This document shows positions 24,937 through 33,280 of a DNA stretch of 43,072 nt, in pieces; position 1 is the first letter of the stretch, and each line of letters opens with the position of its first letter. The notes beneath the pieces are model-generated. The model searched no databases, was not told the DNA's origin, and was given only the letters and a program-made list of their open reading frames with translations. Origin of the DNA: Paenibacillus sp. An7 (lineage in GTDB: Bacteria; Bacillota; Bacilli; Paenibacillales; Paenibacillaceae); contig NZ_WTWX01000024.1 of assembly GCF_009870785.1 (NCBI RefSeq), forward strand, positions 1-43,072, written 5' to 3'. Made by a program: the position numbers and the translations under genes.

Positions 24937-25197
24937 ATGAACGCAAACAATTTTTTAGATGAAATTAAAGGTGCATTAAGCGAAGTTCTTAATACTAAAG
25001 AGGAACTCCAGATCAATCTTACGACATCTCTTTTTGATGAACTGCACCTGGATTCGACCTCAGTACTAGAGTTACTGATGACCTTGGAAGAGCGGATTGA
25101 GGGATTGGAAATCGACCCTGATGATCTGGATCCCGATGTATTCAATACAGTTGGCTCATTAACAAATTATATTGAACGACAGCTAGTCGTGGTTTAA
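24937..25197 (+). CDS. acyl carrier protein, BtrI-like
   Basis: An 86-residue, acidic four-helix carrier protein with the phosphopantetheine serine in LHLDSTSVLEL (Ser40). GAGGAGG precedes ATG. Size and position after the ligase and decarboxylase match BtrI. It should be activated by the Sfp-type transferase at the end of the operon and carry the (amino)acyl group made by the neighbours to the KASIII-like and LpxL-like enzymes. Confidence 0.92.
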   Translation: MNANNFLDEIKGALSEVLNTKEELQINLTTSLFDELHLDSTSVLELLMTLEERIEGLEIDPDDLDPDVFNTVGSLTNYIERQLVVV

Positions 25198-25201
25198 TCA
25201 G

Positions 25202-26032
25202 ATGGTTCTTGGCATCCAGCAGTTATCCGTAAAGGAGTTTGATTTAAAGCATCCCCCCTTTGAACACCCTGAACTAGAACAATTTCATTATGATTTATTA
25301 TCAGGATTTGAAATGGTTCCTGATTATGAGCGGTTAAAGAAAGGAAACAATAATTCATACCATATTATGGGTGCTGCATTACTTGATGAGGAAAGATGGC
25401 AGCAAGTAATAAATGAGGTTGATCTATTTGTTATGGCGTATAGTTTCCCTAATATTAGACCTGATATTTCCATCGTTAATTATTTAATGGATCGATATGG
25501 GGGCAATTCTTTAAACTTTGCCATTAATGACATGGGGTTTGCTTCTCCTTTTATGGCCTTGCACATTATTAGGCAATATTTGGAGGAGCATCTTTTCCAG
25601 AAAGCTATTCTTCTTGTAATGGATCAAACCTCTTTAGCATACAAAATGGATGAGTTGCAGGGAGTAGATTGTGTGGATACTGGGGCTGTACTATTAATTG
25701 ATAATCATCAGGGAAGCAAAGGAAATATTCTAGATATCCATATGGGTCATATCGGAAGCTTGGATAAACACAAACTTCATGCCAACGTAGATGAATTTCT
25801 AAAGGAAAAAGGGGTATCGGTCCAGGATGTTTTATTTCTTGCTCATCCTTCCCTTGCTACTTTTATTGACTCGTCATATGAGGTCATATACTACGAGAAG
25901 ACCAGATGGAGTGCTGCTCCTTTTCTTGCTCTATCAACTTTAATGAAAAGTCACATTCCATTTGATCATGTATGTGTGCTTCATTATGAGAAAGATGACG
26001 ACTATCTTTATAAACTGTTGCTTCGGATGTAA
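25202..26032 (+). CDS. degenerate thiolase-fold (KASIII-like) protein without active Cys
   Basis: 276 residues. Alignable by eye with the two Cys-containing homologues in this operon: the active-site segment reads AINDMGFASPFMALHI where the others have QLNCASSIAAMDLA, so Cys is replaced by Phe (about residue 113). The His motif survives as LAHPSLATFID, and the C-terminal GH/GN motif is missing. Enzyme activity as a condensing enzyme is therefore unlikely; it may be a structural partner, as KS-beta/chain-length factors are for active ketosynthases. It starts four bases after the ACP stop without an obvious ribosome binding site, so translation is probably coupled. Confidence 0.7.
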   Translation: MVLGIQQLSVKEFDLKHPPFEHPELEQFHYDLLSGFEMVPDYERLKKGNNNSYHIMGAALLDEERWQQVINEVDLFVMAYSFPNIRPDISIVNYLMDRYGGNSLNFAINDMGFASPFMALHIIRQYLEEHLFQKAILLVMDQTSLAYKMDELQGVDCVDTGAVLLIDNHQGSKGNILDIHMGHIGSLDKHKLHANVDEFLKEKGVSVQDVLFLAHPSLATFIDSSYEVIYYEKTRWSAAPFLALSTLMKSHIPFDHVCVLHYEKDDDYLYKLLLRM

Positions 26033-26057
26033 CAATAATAGAAGGAGAATGAAACCG

Positions 26058-26996
26058 ATGGGCCTTGCAATTAAGGATATCATTGTTTGTCTTCCGGAGC
26101 GTATTGAATCCCCAAGCTCACTCCTTGAAGATCAAGGATATAGCAAAGGAGAAATGCATTTATTGAGCAAATATCATCGGTTAAAGGGAATCCCAATAAG
26201 GGAAGAGCGGCAGACACTGGATCAATCTCTAATTGAATGTGTTCAGATTCTAAAAAAGAAGCAATCCCTTGATCAAGTTGATGTCGTGCTTTACGCACAT
26301 TCTTCCCATGTTCAGGTTCCCGGGGATTACGGCTTGATGTATAACGTTCTAAGTCATTTTGGCATGGAACATTTACCCTCATATGGCATCTCACAGCTGA
26401 ATTGCGCATCGTCCATTGCAGCTATGGATCTAGCCAAACGTATGACAGAATGTCAACCTGAAATTCGCCAAATCTTGTTGCTGTGTGCAGATCAATTCAA
26501 TTTTCTTCCGAATTCATGGCGATACATCCGTAAATCAACTGTATTAGGCGATTCTGCCGTAGCATTGCTACTTGAAAACGGAGGGGAAAGAAATGTCATT
26601 CAATCAGTTAATATTATTAATGACACCCGGTTCCATGCCGGTTACTACGCTACAGAAGAAGAGATGGGAAAATTTAATCAAAATTATGTAAGCAATATTA
26701 TTAGTGGAATGGAAGCGACAGCTCGAGCCTGTGGAATGGAGCTTGCTGATCTCGATTATATATTACCGCACAATGTGAACTGGACTACATGGAAGGAATT
26801 TTTGCATCGCACGGGATTTGATAAAGAACGAATCTATCTTGATATGATTTCGCGTATAGGTCATACCTTCTCTAATGATGCAATGATTAATTTATCAGAG
26901 GCGATGACACGCGGTTGGCTAGAGAAAGGCAGTAAATTTATGCTCACGAGTATAGGTCTAGGAAGTTTTTTTGGATTTGCCTTGTTAAAACATTGA
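26058..26996 (+). CDS. KASIII-like acyltransferase/ketosynthase 2
   Basis: 312 residues from ATG 26058 (GAAGGAGA ten bases upstream). Cys116 (ISQLNCASSIAAMDLAKRM), His238 (LPHNVNWTTW), and again His269 in place of the catalytic Asn (RIGHTFSNDAM, with Asp274). Full length for the FabH family. Paralogous to the protein at 21274, with the degenerate 276-residue protein between them; a 2+2 active/inactive arrangement is suggested with the fourth member at 28887. Expected to act on the ACP-bound chain, either extending it or moving it to an amine acceptor. Confidence 0.82.
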   Translation: MGLAIKDIIVCLPERIESPSSLLEDQGYSKGEMHLLSKYHRLKGIPIREERQTLDQSLIECVQILKKKQSLDQVDVVLYAHSSHVQVPGDYGLMYNVLSHFGMEHLPSYGISQLNCASSIAAMDLAKRMTECQPEIRQILLLCADQFNFLPNSWRYIRKSTVLGDSAVALLLENGGERNVIQSVNIINDTRFHAGYYATEEEMGKFNQNYVSNIISGMEATARACGMELADLDYILPHNVNWTTWKEFLHRTGFDKERIYLDMISRIGHTFSNDAMINLSEAMTRGWLEKGSKFMLTSIGLGSFFGFALLKH

Positions 26997-27011
26997 AGGG
27001 AGGAAAGATAA

Positions 27012-27740
27012 ATGAACCTAGTTGAAGGAAGTACCACCGATTGTATTAAGAATGTGAAATTAGACTTAACATCCTCCGCAACAATTGGAGCAGATGTTCT
27101 TCTTGAGGAGTTATCACATCGAATAAATGAAACAGTCGTATTACCAATAAGTAGCTCGGGATATGTGATGATTACACAGCGATTGTACCATGAGAAAAAT
27201 TTCTTTATTTATAATGGAAAGGATCTTATTAATTTTGGGGAGGTAGCGGGTATTCAAGAAGTTACCGATCCTATTCTAGAAGGCGCAGGATTAAAACTGC
27301 TCCGTCTTCATCAGTATAAGTATCCTCAGAAACAAGAGGAAGACGCTCTGTACTATGCTCTTCTTGAGAGTATGATTCTCTACAGGACTACTTTATGTAC
27401 GGTAGGATTGGAGCTTGCTAAAAAACATTTGTCCCCTCGAACATCAGGAGGAGGTCCGACAATACAAAATCAATTAGTTAAAGCCAATTTCACAGATATC
27501 GTATCAATATTGGAACTGATTAAAAGTACCAATCATGAAAATATAAAATACACCGGGCAGCAGATTGAAAAAAAACTCAAACACATCATGATTCATAACG
27601 AATTGGATCGTGCTTTTGGAATTCTTCAAAAGCTAGCTGGAGGTCATGGATTTGTGCACGGGCCAATAATGCAGAGCTTTTACATATCACAAGTGTCTAA
27701 AAATTTATTAATCCCTGACAAGGAGGGAATGAGTGTATGA
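27012..27740 (+). CDS. truncated acyl-CoA dehydrogenase-like protein
   Basis: 242 residues resembling only the C-terminal helical half of acyl-CoA dehydrogenases: LESMILYRTTLCTVGLELAKKH and the terminal signature LQKLAGGHGFVHGPIMQSF (compare GGxGY...). The N-terminal FAD-binding beta domain and the catalytic Glu motif (EGT) are not seen. GGGAGG precedes ATG, and its last four bases (ATGA) overlap the start of the full-length dehydrogenase, so the two are probably made together and may form a heteromer in which this is the non-catalytic subunit. Confidence 0.65.
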   Translation: MNLVEGSTTDCIKNVKLDLTSSATIGADVLLEELSHRINETVVLPISSSGYVMITQRLYHEKNFFIYNGKDLINFGEVAGIQEVTDPILEGAGLKLLRLHQYKYPQKQEEDALYYALLESMILYRTTLCTVGLELAKKHLSPRTSGGGPTIQNQLVKANFTDIVSILELIKSTNHENIKYTGQQIEKKLKHIMIHNELDRAFGILQKLAGGHGFVHGPIMQSFYISQVSKNLLIPDKEGMSV

Positions 27741-28894
27741 TAACCCCCGAAAAACTACAAATATTTGAGCAAGAAATGAGGGCTGTTGGTGAGGATTTAA
27801 GAGAATTTGGGCTATTAATAGACGAATGTCCAGATAAATTGCCGTTGTACTCGGAGAGACCTTCACTTCATCTTATAAATCGGATGATGATACCTCCGGA
27901 ATTTGGGGGTGAACCAATAGTAACTATTGGTTCGGAGAAATATTATGGACTAAGCTGCATTGAAAGGGCAGCTGCCATAGAACAGCTTGCTTATGGTGAT
28001 GCAGGAGTTTTTTTGGGCAGTCCTGGAGCCTCTATGTCCGGTATTATCATTAACGAGCTGGCGGATTCTCAACAGAAAGAAAGGTTTTACTCCAGATTTC
28101 TTAAAGCGCCTTCCTGGACTTTCTTTGCTCTCTCCGAACCTAGTAAAGGATCCGATGCAACGGCCATACAGACAAAAGCACTTCCAAATTTAGATGGGAG
28201 CTTTATCTTAAACGGAGAAAAATATTTTATCGGCAACGGTTGCCGAGCAGATATGGGGTTAGTTTTTGCCCAAACCAATCAAACCCCCCTTGGTATTCAA
28301 GTGTTTCTGGTAGATACCTCAGTGGCAGGATTTAACGCAGTACCCTTAGATACGATGGGTGTTCGAGCTGTGCAGCTCAGCCACCTAACATTTGCTAATC
28401 TTCATATTAAGGAAGAACAAGTACTTGGAAAACACTTAAGCAGGGCTAAAAGAGGCTTTTGGGGGGCACTACAGACGTTCCATCGGATGCGTCCAGGCGT
28501 GGCTGCTCTTGCTCTTGGCGTTGCGCAGGCTGCGTACAATTACCTTCTAACGCAACGCAGGAATTTTAATACTCTGGAGAAGCACCAATTGGAGCAGTTG
28601 GAACTACGTTTGATTATGACTCGCTCTCTAATTCGATATGCTGCAATGGAAATTGATACCGACACAAATAAGGGTTATCTTGCTTCACTTGGGAAGGTTC
28701 AGGCTTCACAGCTTGCTGAAGAAGTCACCCAGGTTGCAATTGATTGTCTAGGTCCTGGATCAATGTATGAACATCCTTTATTGAATAAATGGTATCGTGA
28801 TGCTAGAGCATTTGAGTTTATGGAAGGAACAACTAACATACAGAAGGTGAACTTATTTCAAGCGTATATTACTGGGAAGATGAGTTATGCGTGA
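27737..28894 (+). CDS. acyl-CoA/acyl-ACP dehydrogenase
   Basis: 385-residue flavoprotein of the acyl-CoA dehydrogenase family. Seen: the flavin/substrate loop FFALSEPSKGSDATAIQTKA (about 129-148), the beta-domain NGEKYFIGNGCRADMGLVFA, and the C-terminal MEGTTNIQKVNLF in which Glu363 sits at the position of the catalytic base of medium-chain dehydrogenases. It overlaps the preceding truncated homologue by four bases. In this setting it most likely desaturates the ACP-bound acyl chain, as dehydrogenases acting on carrier proteins do in several natural-product pathways. Substrate is inferred. Confidence 0.88.
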   Translation: MITPEKLQIFEQEMRAVGEDLREFGLLIDECPDKLPLYSERPSLHLINRMMIPPEFGGEPIVTIGSEKYYGLSCIERAAAIEQLAYGDAGVFLGSPGASMSGIIINELADSQQKERFYSRFLKAPSWTFFALSEPSKGSDATAIQTKALPNLDGSFILNGEKYFIGNGCRADMGLVFAQTNQTPLGIQVFLVDTSVAGFNAVPLDTMGVRAVQLSHLTFANLHIKEEQVLGKHLSRAKRGFWGALQTFHRMRPGVAALALGVAQAAYNYLLTQRRNFNTLEKHQLEQLELRLIMTRSLIRYAAMEIDTDTNKGYLASLGKVQASQLAEEVTQVAIDCLGPGSMYEHPLLNKWYRDARAFEFMEGTTNIQKVNLFQAYITGKMSYA

Positions 28895-29846
28895 AACAAT
28901 GAAGCTTGCCTCGCTTTTTGTTGATAGTATCAGTTGGCTGACCATTCGAGATGAAGACTATGTAAATGAAGAATTGCCGAATGATTATCATTTTATTTCC
29001 CCTTATCTTTTTGCAGAAAAAACATATTATGGTAATCCACTAGCATCTAGTGTCCGTACGTATATCCATAATGGACAGCGCTTGACTAGTGGAGATATGG
29101 CAAATAAGGTCCTAGATCATAGTAAGGGGATAAAATGGGATGCTTTTATTGTGGCACAGTCCTATCCAGATAGATATTCACTGAATCCTCCTTTAGCCCG
29201 TTTGCTTGAGGAAGGCCCTATTCATTGTGAAAAGTATTTTGGGTTATCTCACTTGGGATCGCTCGCTTCAGTTGAATTTATCCCGGTTTTACAGTGGTCG
29301 ATGTATCATCAAGCTCTGATTGTCTTTACGGAACAGCGAATTTTGCCGCCTATATATGAAAATGGGCTGTGTCCTCTAGTGGATATGGCAGTTTCTCTAG
29401 AATTGAAAGCAAAAAAGGGAGCACTTGAGATTCAATACGAAGGGAAATATAAAATAAATAAGTTACAAGCTAACACTGTAATAGAATCTCTAAAGGTTAA
29501 ATATAAGCCAGATATAACTATAGTCCAGTCTCGTCTAAGTTCCTTTTTAAATATTACAGAGAATAAGTTAATAGCTGATGCTCAAAGTGGCGATATTTGG
29601 GTTCAGCTTGCAGAATGGTTAACCGTAAACCAGCCCTGTGCAGGGACCAAGATCATGCTTGTGGCATGGGATTATAAAAATCAGCTTTCGGTTTGCTGCG
29701 TAATTGTACATTCTCAACCAGTCTTGAATCGGATAACCTTTACGGAAGGAGAGATTTGCCCTGAAGAGTCTAGATTACACAACTGGGGAAATTGGGGGGC
29801 TACTGTTAAAGACAGCAGTACCAATGTTACTTGCTTCTATAGTTAA
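28887..29846 (+). CDS. fourth, degenerate thiolase-fold protein
   Basis: 319 residues, starting eight bases inside the dehydrogenase gene. Thiolase-fold features remain (GIKWDAFIVAQSYPDR; the helix-start segment KYFGLSHLGSLASVEFI where active KASIII enzymes have the Cys), but Cys and the GN/GH motif are absent. Like the protein at 25202 it may be an inactive partner of one of the Cys-containing KASIII-like enzymes. Its C-terminus is overlapped by the next gene by 86 bases if the upstream CTG start of that gene is used. Assignment is moderately confident, since similarity is low. Confidence 0.6.
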   Translation: MRETMKLASLFVDSISWLTIRDEDYVNEELPNDYHFISPYLFAEKTYYGNPLASSVRTYIHNGQRLTSGDMANKVLDHSKGIKWDAFIVAQSYPDRYSLNPPLARLLEEGPIHCEKYFGLSHLGSLASVEFIPVLQWSMYHQALIVFTEQRILPPIYENGLCPLVDMAVSLELKAKKGALEIQYEGKYKINKLQANTVIESLKVKYKPDITIVQSRLSSFLNITENKLIADAQSGDIWVQLAEWLTVNQPCAGTKIMLVAWDYKNQLSVCCVIVHSQPVLNRITFTEGEICPEESRLHNWGNWGATVKDSSTNVTCFYS

Positions 29847-31134
29847 TATCTTATCCCAGATGGCAAACGTGTTTTTCATGGGGCATACGGGACAGAGTGT
29901 GCTTTACGTACTTTCCCTTTATATTCCCGTATCTTTTCTTCTGATAGCTCTAGTAGAGGCTATTCAGTTGTCTACCCAAGTCACTGTTTCCCGCCAGCGT
30001 GAATCAGGGTCGAAGGAATTATCTAGTCTATTTGCTCATTATGCAGGAGGAGGACTTATACTAAGTATTTTTATTGGATTAATCGTCTTCCTTTGCTTAC
30101 CCATACTTCAGTACTTTTATAAAATTCCAGATGATATTACTCCTCTTTTTTCCTCCTACGTAATAGGAATGATGATTGCAGCTGTTCCCACAGTTCTCGG
30201 AGCGATAGCCAATGCCTCTCTGCGAGGGTTAGGAAGGGCAAAACACGCCTCTTTTATAGCTGTATGTACAGCTTTGGTTAATATTTCGCTTGTATATATA
30301 CTGGTAAACATGATTGGTTTGAGTTTGAACGGAATAGTTTATGCCAACATCATCAGTAGTCTTTTATCTCTTAGTGCTGCTATCACTATTCTAATTAAGG
30401 GTGGCGATCTTCGGTTTCCAAATCGAAGTATTAATATGTCCAAATTGATACTTTTACGGTATGTTGGAATTCCCGTTTTTGCATCGTATTGTCTCATCTT
30501 TATAAGTACGTTTTTCTATAATCGAATTGTCAGTCCTTTTGGTGAAAGTGTTATTGCTGGGTTTGGGGTTGGGTATCGAATTCAAACCATGGCTATCCTG
30601 CCTGGGATTGTCATCGGTTCAGCTATAGGTATCTTAATTAATCAAAACATGGCTAGCAAAAAAAGTATGCGTGCTTATGAAGGTTTTAAAAAGGGGATGT
30701 TGCAATCCTACGGCACATATTTATTTATTGCTGCATCAATTTGGCTGTTTAAAGACCCCATCGTTTCCTTTCTTATTGCTGATAAATATTCTCAAGTGGA
30801 AGCCATTCGATACTTAAGTATTGTCGCCCCTTCTTATTTACTAATGGGGCCAATGATGACTGCCTTGCTGACGATGGAACAAACAGGGCAGGGTTACAGG
30901 GCTTTAGTGCTGAATGCCATTTATTTTTGTCTAATTGTTGCTGGGGGCTTTGGCATAACATCAAAGTTTAATAGTCCTGAGGCATTTTATTGGTGTATTT
31001 TTGCTGCGAACATTGCTGGGGCCACCATCATTTTCCCCATTTTCCGTATGTATAAAAAACGTTATGTTCTAGCACGGCAAGTTACAGATGAGGGAAAGAA
31101 AACACGAGAGAATGTAATCTCACCGCAGCCCTAA
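29761..31134 (+). CDS. MATE-family exporter
   Basis: Multidrug and toxin extrusion transporter with about 12 membrane helices; typical elements are LLLKTAVPMLLASIVNILSQ in helix 1, GAIANASLRGLGRAKHASFI, and GVGYRIQTMAILPGIVIGSA. The first ATG (29824) would remove half of helix 1. The frame continues upstream to a CTG at 29761, eight bases after GGAAGGAGAG, which gives a complete helix 1 and about 457 residues, the usual family length; I therefore place the start at that CTG. It probably exports the mature product or confers self-resistance, driven by Na+ or H+. Confidence 0.85.
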   Translation: MKSLDYTTGEIGGLLLKTAVPMLLASIVNILSQMANVFFMGHTGQSVLYVLSLYIPVSFLLIALVEAIQLSTQVTVSRQRESGSKELSSLFAHYAGGGLILSIFIGLIVFLCLPILQYFYKIPDDITPLFSSYVIGMMIAAVPTVLGAIANASLRGLGRAKHASFIAVCTALVNISLVYILVNMIGLSLNGIVYANIISSLLSLSAAITILIKGGDLRFPNRSINMSKLILLRYVGIPVFASYCLIFISTFFYNRIVSPFGESVIAGFGVGYRIQTMAILPGIVIGSAIGILINQNMASKKSMRAYEGFKKGMLQSYGTYLFIAASIWLFKDPIVSFLIADKYSQVEAIRYLSIVAPSYLLMGPMMTALLTMEQTGQGYRALVLNAIYFCLIVAGGFGITSKFNSPEAFYWCIFAANIAGATIIFPIFRMYKKRYVLARQVTDEGKKTRENVISPQP

Positions 31135-31148
31135 GGAGGTTTATGGTT

Positions 31149-32243
31149 ATGAATCCTTATTATTTAATGCAACGTTTTGATGATTCGTGGGTAGCTGCTG
31201 ATGAAAATTTCACTCAATTCTACGAGGTAGAACATGATTCCTGGAATGTTGAAAGGAATACTCCCTTATTGCAAAATATCAAACCACCTTTAATTCCTTT
31301 TTTCAATTTTAATCCTCTCCTAGGGCAGCCAAAACCTAATGTATATCTGCTTGGTATTCCTAATTCAGGAGGTACTAGCGTAAACGACTCACCCGTCAGC
31401 TATTTTGAAGAAAGTCTCCGGGCTGAATCATGGAAACGAACAGTGTATCCAGCTGTTGTTCCTCCATTCACTTCCGGATTGTTTGATATAGGAATGGACC
31501 GACGCTTGATGCAAGGAGTTATTTCGCAGGATTTGGGAACATGCGAACAAGACAATTTGAATTGTGATAGAAATTCAGATTCCTTCTCAGTTGGAGTTAA
31601 CGAAGTTATGAAACTGGCGATAAATGAAAACGCAGGTCTGTTCAGTATAGGAGGGGACCACTCTATCACACATACGCTGATATCGGCATTTATCGAAAAT
31701 GCTAAAAAGCCAATAATTTTAATCCAGTTTGATGCTCATCATGATTGTGGTACAGACGCCGTTCACAATGATCGTATTACACATGCCAACTTTGTCCGCC
31801 ACCTTCTAGCACATGAGGGTGTTTCTGCAGTGGTACAGCTGGGGCTAAGAGGTATCAGATCGGTTGATCAAATGTATATTCATGATAAGTTAATCCAAGT
31901 GACAGGAGAAAAGCTAGAACCGAACAATATTAGAAAGTTGTTGTCAGATTTACATGAATCCTATCCTGATTCTGTTGCTTATATTTCTTTCGATATGGAC
32001 TGTCTTGATCCCGGTTCTTTTCCACATGTTGATTTCCCTATTAGTGGAGGGCCATCATTTCAAATAATATTGCAAACGTTGGAAACAGTTTTTCAATCTG
32101 GTCTAAACTTCTTCGGAGGAGATTTGGTAGAGGGTCATGGTGTATCCCTATCAGAAAGACTACCAGGACATATGGAGCTTGCTTTACGACTGATGGCATA
32201 TATTCTGGAAGGCCTTCACCGGAATCGAATTTCCATGGTGTAA
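31149..32243 (+). CDS. arginase/agmatinase-family ureohydrolase, candidate peptide arginase
   Basis: 364 residues from ATG 31149 (AAGGAGGT eight bases upstream). All manganese ligands are present: GGDHS (His171), DAHHD (Asp195, His197, Asp199) and SFDMDCLDP (Asp282, Asp284). The N-terminal ~65 residues are longer than in housekeeping arginases. Known precedent: OspR-type peptide arginases convert Arg to ornithine within RiPP precursors (landornamide). Every hexapeptide of the precursor in this cluster has one Arg and no Lys, so Arg-to-Orn conversion on the peptide is the best reading and would create amines for acylation. An alternative is hydrolysis of a guanidino-acyl intermediate (e.g. 4-guanidinobutyryl to 4-aminobutyryl). 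Confidence 0.85.
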   Translation: MNPYYLMQRFDDSWVAADENFTQFYEVEHDSWNVERNTPLLQNIKPPLIPFFNFNPLLGQPKPNVYLLGIPNSGGTSVNDSPVSYFEESLRAESWKRTVYPAVVPPFTSGLFDIGMDRRLMQGVISQDLGTCEQDNLNCDRNSDSFSVGVNEVMKLAINENAGLFSIGGDHSITHTLISAFIENAKKPIILIQFDAHHDCGTDAVHNDRITHANFVRHLLAHEGVSAVVQLGLRGIRSVDQMYIHDKLIQVTGEKLEPNNIRKLLSDLHESYPDSVAYISFDMDCLDPGSFPHVDFPISGGPSFQIILQTLETVFQSGLNFFGGDLVEGHGVSLSERLPGHMELALRLMAYILEGLHRNRISMV

Positions 32244-32268
32244 GTTTATATTAAAAGGAGTGCCTGCA

Positions 32269-33243
32269 ATGGATTTTAGAAAGAATTTTGAATTACATCG
32301 GTACGAAGTTTCAAATGATATTGAACGACAGCGAAACTCAGGAGGCTTAAAGCTCGGTTATTTTTATGCTCTTATGAACATTGCAAAAGAATTAAATTCA
32401 TTAGTTGGGCCAAAAAAGGCTGAGGAAACATGGATAAATTATCTTGCGTTTTTAAGGACGGTTGATGATCATAAAAAAACACCGTATTCATTTTTGGAAT
32501 GGGATGAAGTCTCAGGACGCGAGCATTTACAGTCTACTCTGCAAGAGGGCGGGGCATTTCTTACTTTTCACTATGGTTTTGTAAGACACAACATGGTGAC
32601 TATCGGGCAAGAAATACGCAAAGGCTACTATCGAGGGGGTCTTCCTTTTTACCTGGTAGCAGAGAAGAATACTGTATCTCAAGAAAAACAGCTAGACAAG
32701 TGGGAATCTATTCGCAAATATTCAAGAGCAGAATTGCTTAACTCTCAAGATGAGCTAATAGGATTAAAGCTGTATTCGCATCTAAAAAAAGGGGGCTGCT
32801 TCAGTCTGTTTGTGGATGGTCAGACAGGATTTAATACAGATAATTATTCGCTGGAGTTACCATTTCTGACATCTAAAATCAAGACAAGAAGCGGTATATT
32901 TCGTATTTTAGCCAGAGCCAAAAAACCGGTTTGCTTGTATTTCATGACAATGACGGAAGATTATAAAAGCAAGATTGTTTTTCTTCCTCCGTTTGAAGCT
33001 AGCAACGATATTCAGCATATGGCAGAACAGGTTTATACGCCTTTTAGGAATCAATTGATGCTCCAGCCGGAGCAATGGCGATTTTGGGACCGTCATCATG
33101 CACAAGTTCTTTCTTGGGAGAACGAGGGTATATATAATCCTCATGGTGAGAAAACTCAGCTTGATTGGATCAGTAAACCAATTGGAGGATTTGGCCAACT
33201 TGGGATGAATTTGCAACAAAGTTTAGTATACAGTCTATCTTGA
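32269..33243 (+). CDS. LpxL-like (LPLAT superfamily) acyltransferase
   Basis: 324 residues from ATG 32269 (AAGGAG ten bases upstream). Resembles lipid A late acyltransferases: the active-site strand GGAFLTFHYGFVRHNM (His101), GGCFSLFVDGQTGFNTD, and the LPFLTSKIKTRSGIFRILAR block equivalent to the VPFFG...GPARLA region of LpxL. The HX4E/D acid is not conserved (HYGFVR, Arg at that position), though several His/Asp follow. Homologues act with acyl-ACP donors, so in this cluster it may move the ACP-borne acyl group to an amine or hydroxyl of the peptide. Being soluble (no N-terminal membrane helix seen) fits a peptide rather than a lipid acceptor. Confidence 0.7.
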   Translation: MDFRKNFELHRYEVSNDIERQRNSGGLKLGYFYALMNIAKELNSLVGPKKAEETWINYLAFLRTVDDHKKTPYSFLEWDEVSGREHLQSTLQEGGAFLTFHYGFVRHNMVTIGQEIRKGYYRGGLPFYLVAEKNTVSQEKQLDKWESIRKYSRAELLNSQDELIGLKLYSHLKKGGCFSLFVDGQTGFNTDNYSLELPFLTSKIKTRSGIFRILARAKKPVCLYFMTMTEDYKSKIVFLPPFEASNDIQHMAEQVYTPFRNQLMLQPEQWRFWDRHHAQVLSWENEGIYNPHGEKTQLDWISKPIGGFGQLGMNLQQSLVYSLS

Positions 33244-33280
33244 TTAAAGAGTTCCAGGAACTCATGGAGGTGAAACAGAG

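Noticed and set aside
24633..25145. A 170-codon minus-strand frame
   Set aside because: Antisense to the well-supported decarboxylase and ACP genes; no ribosome binding site.
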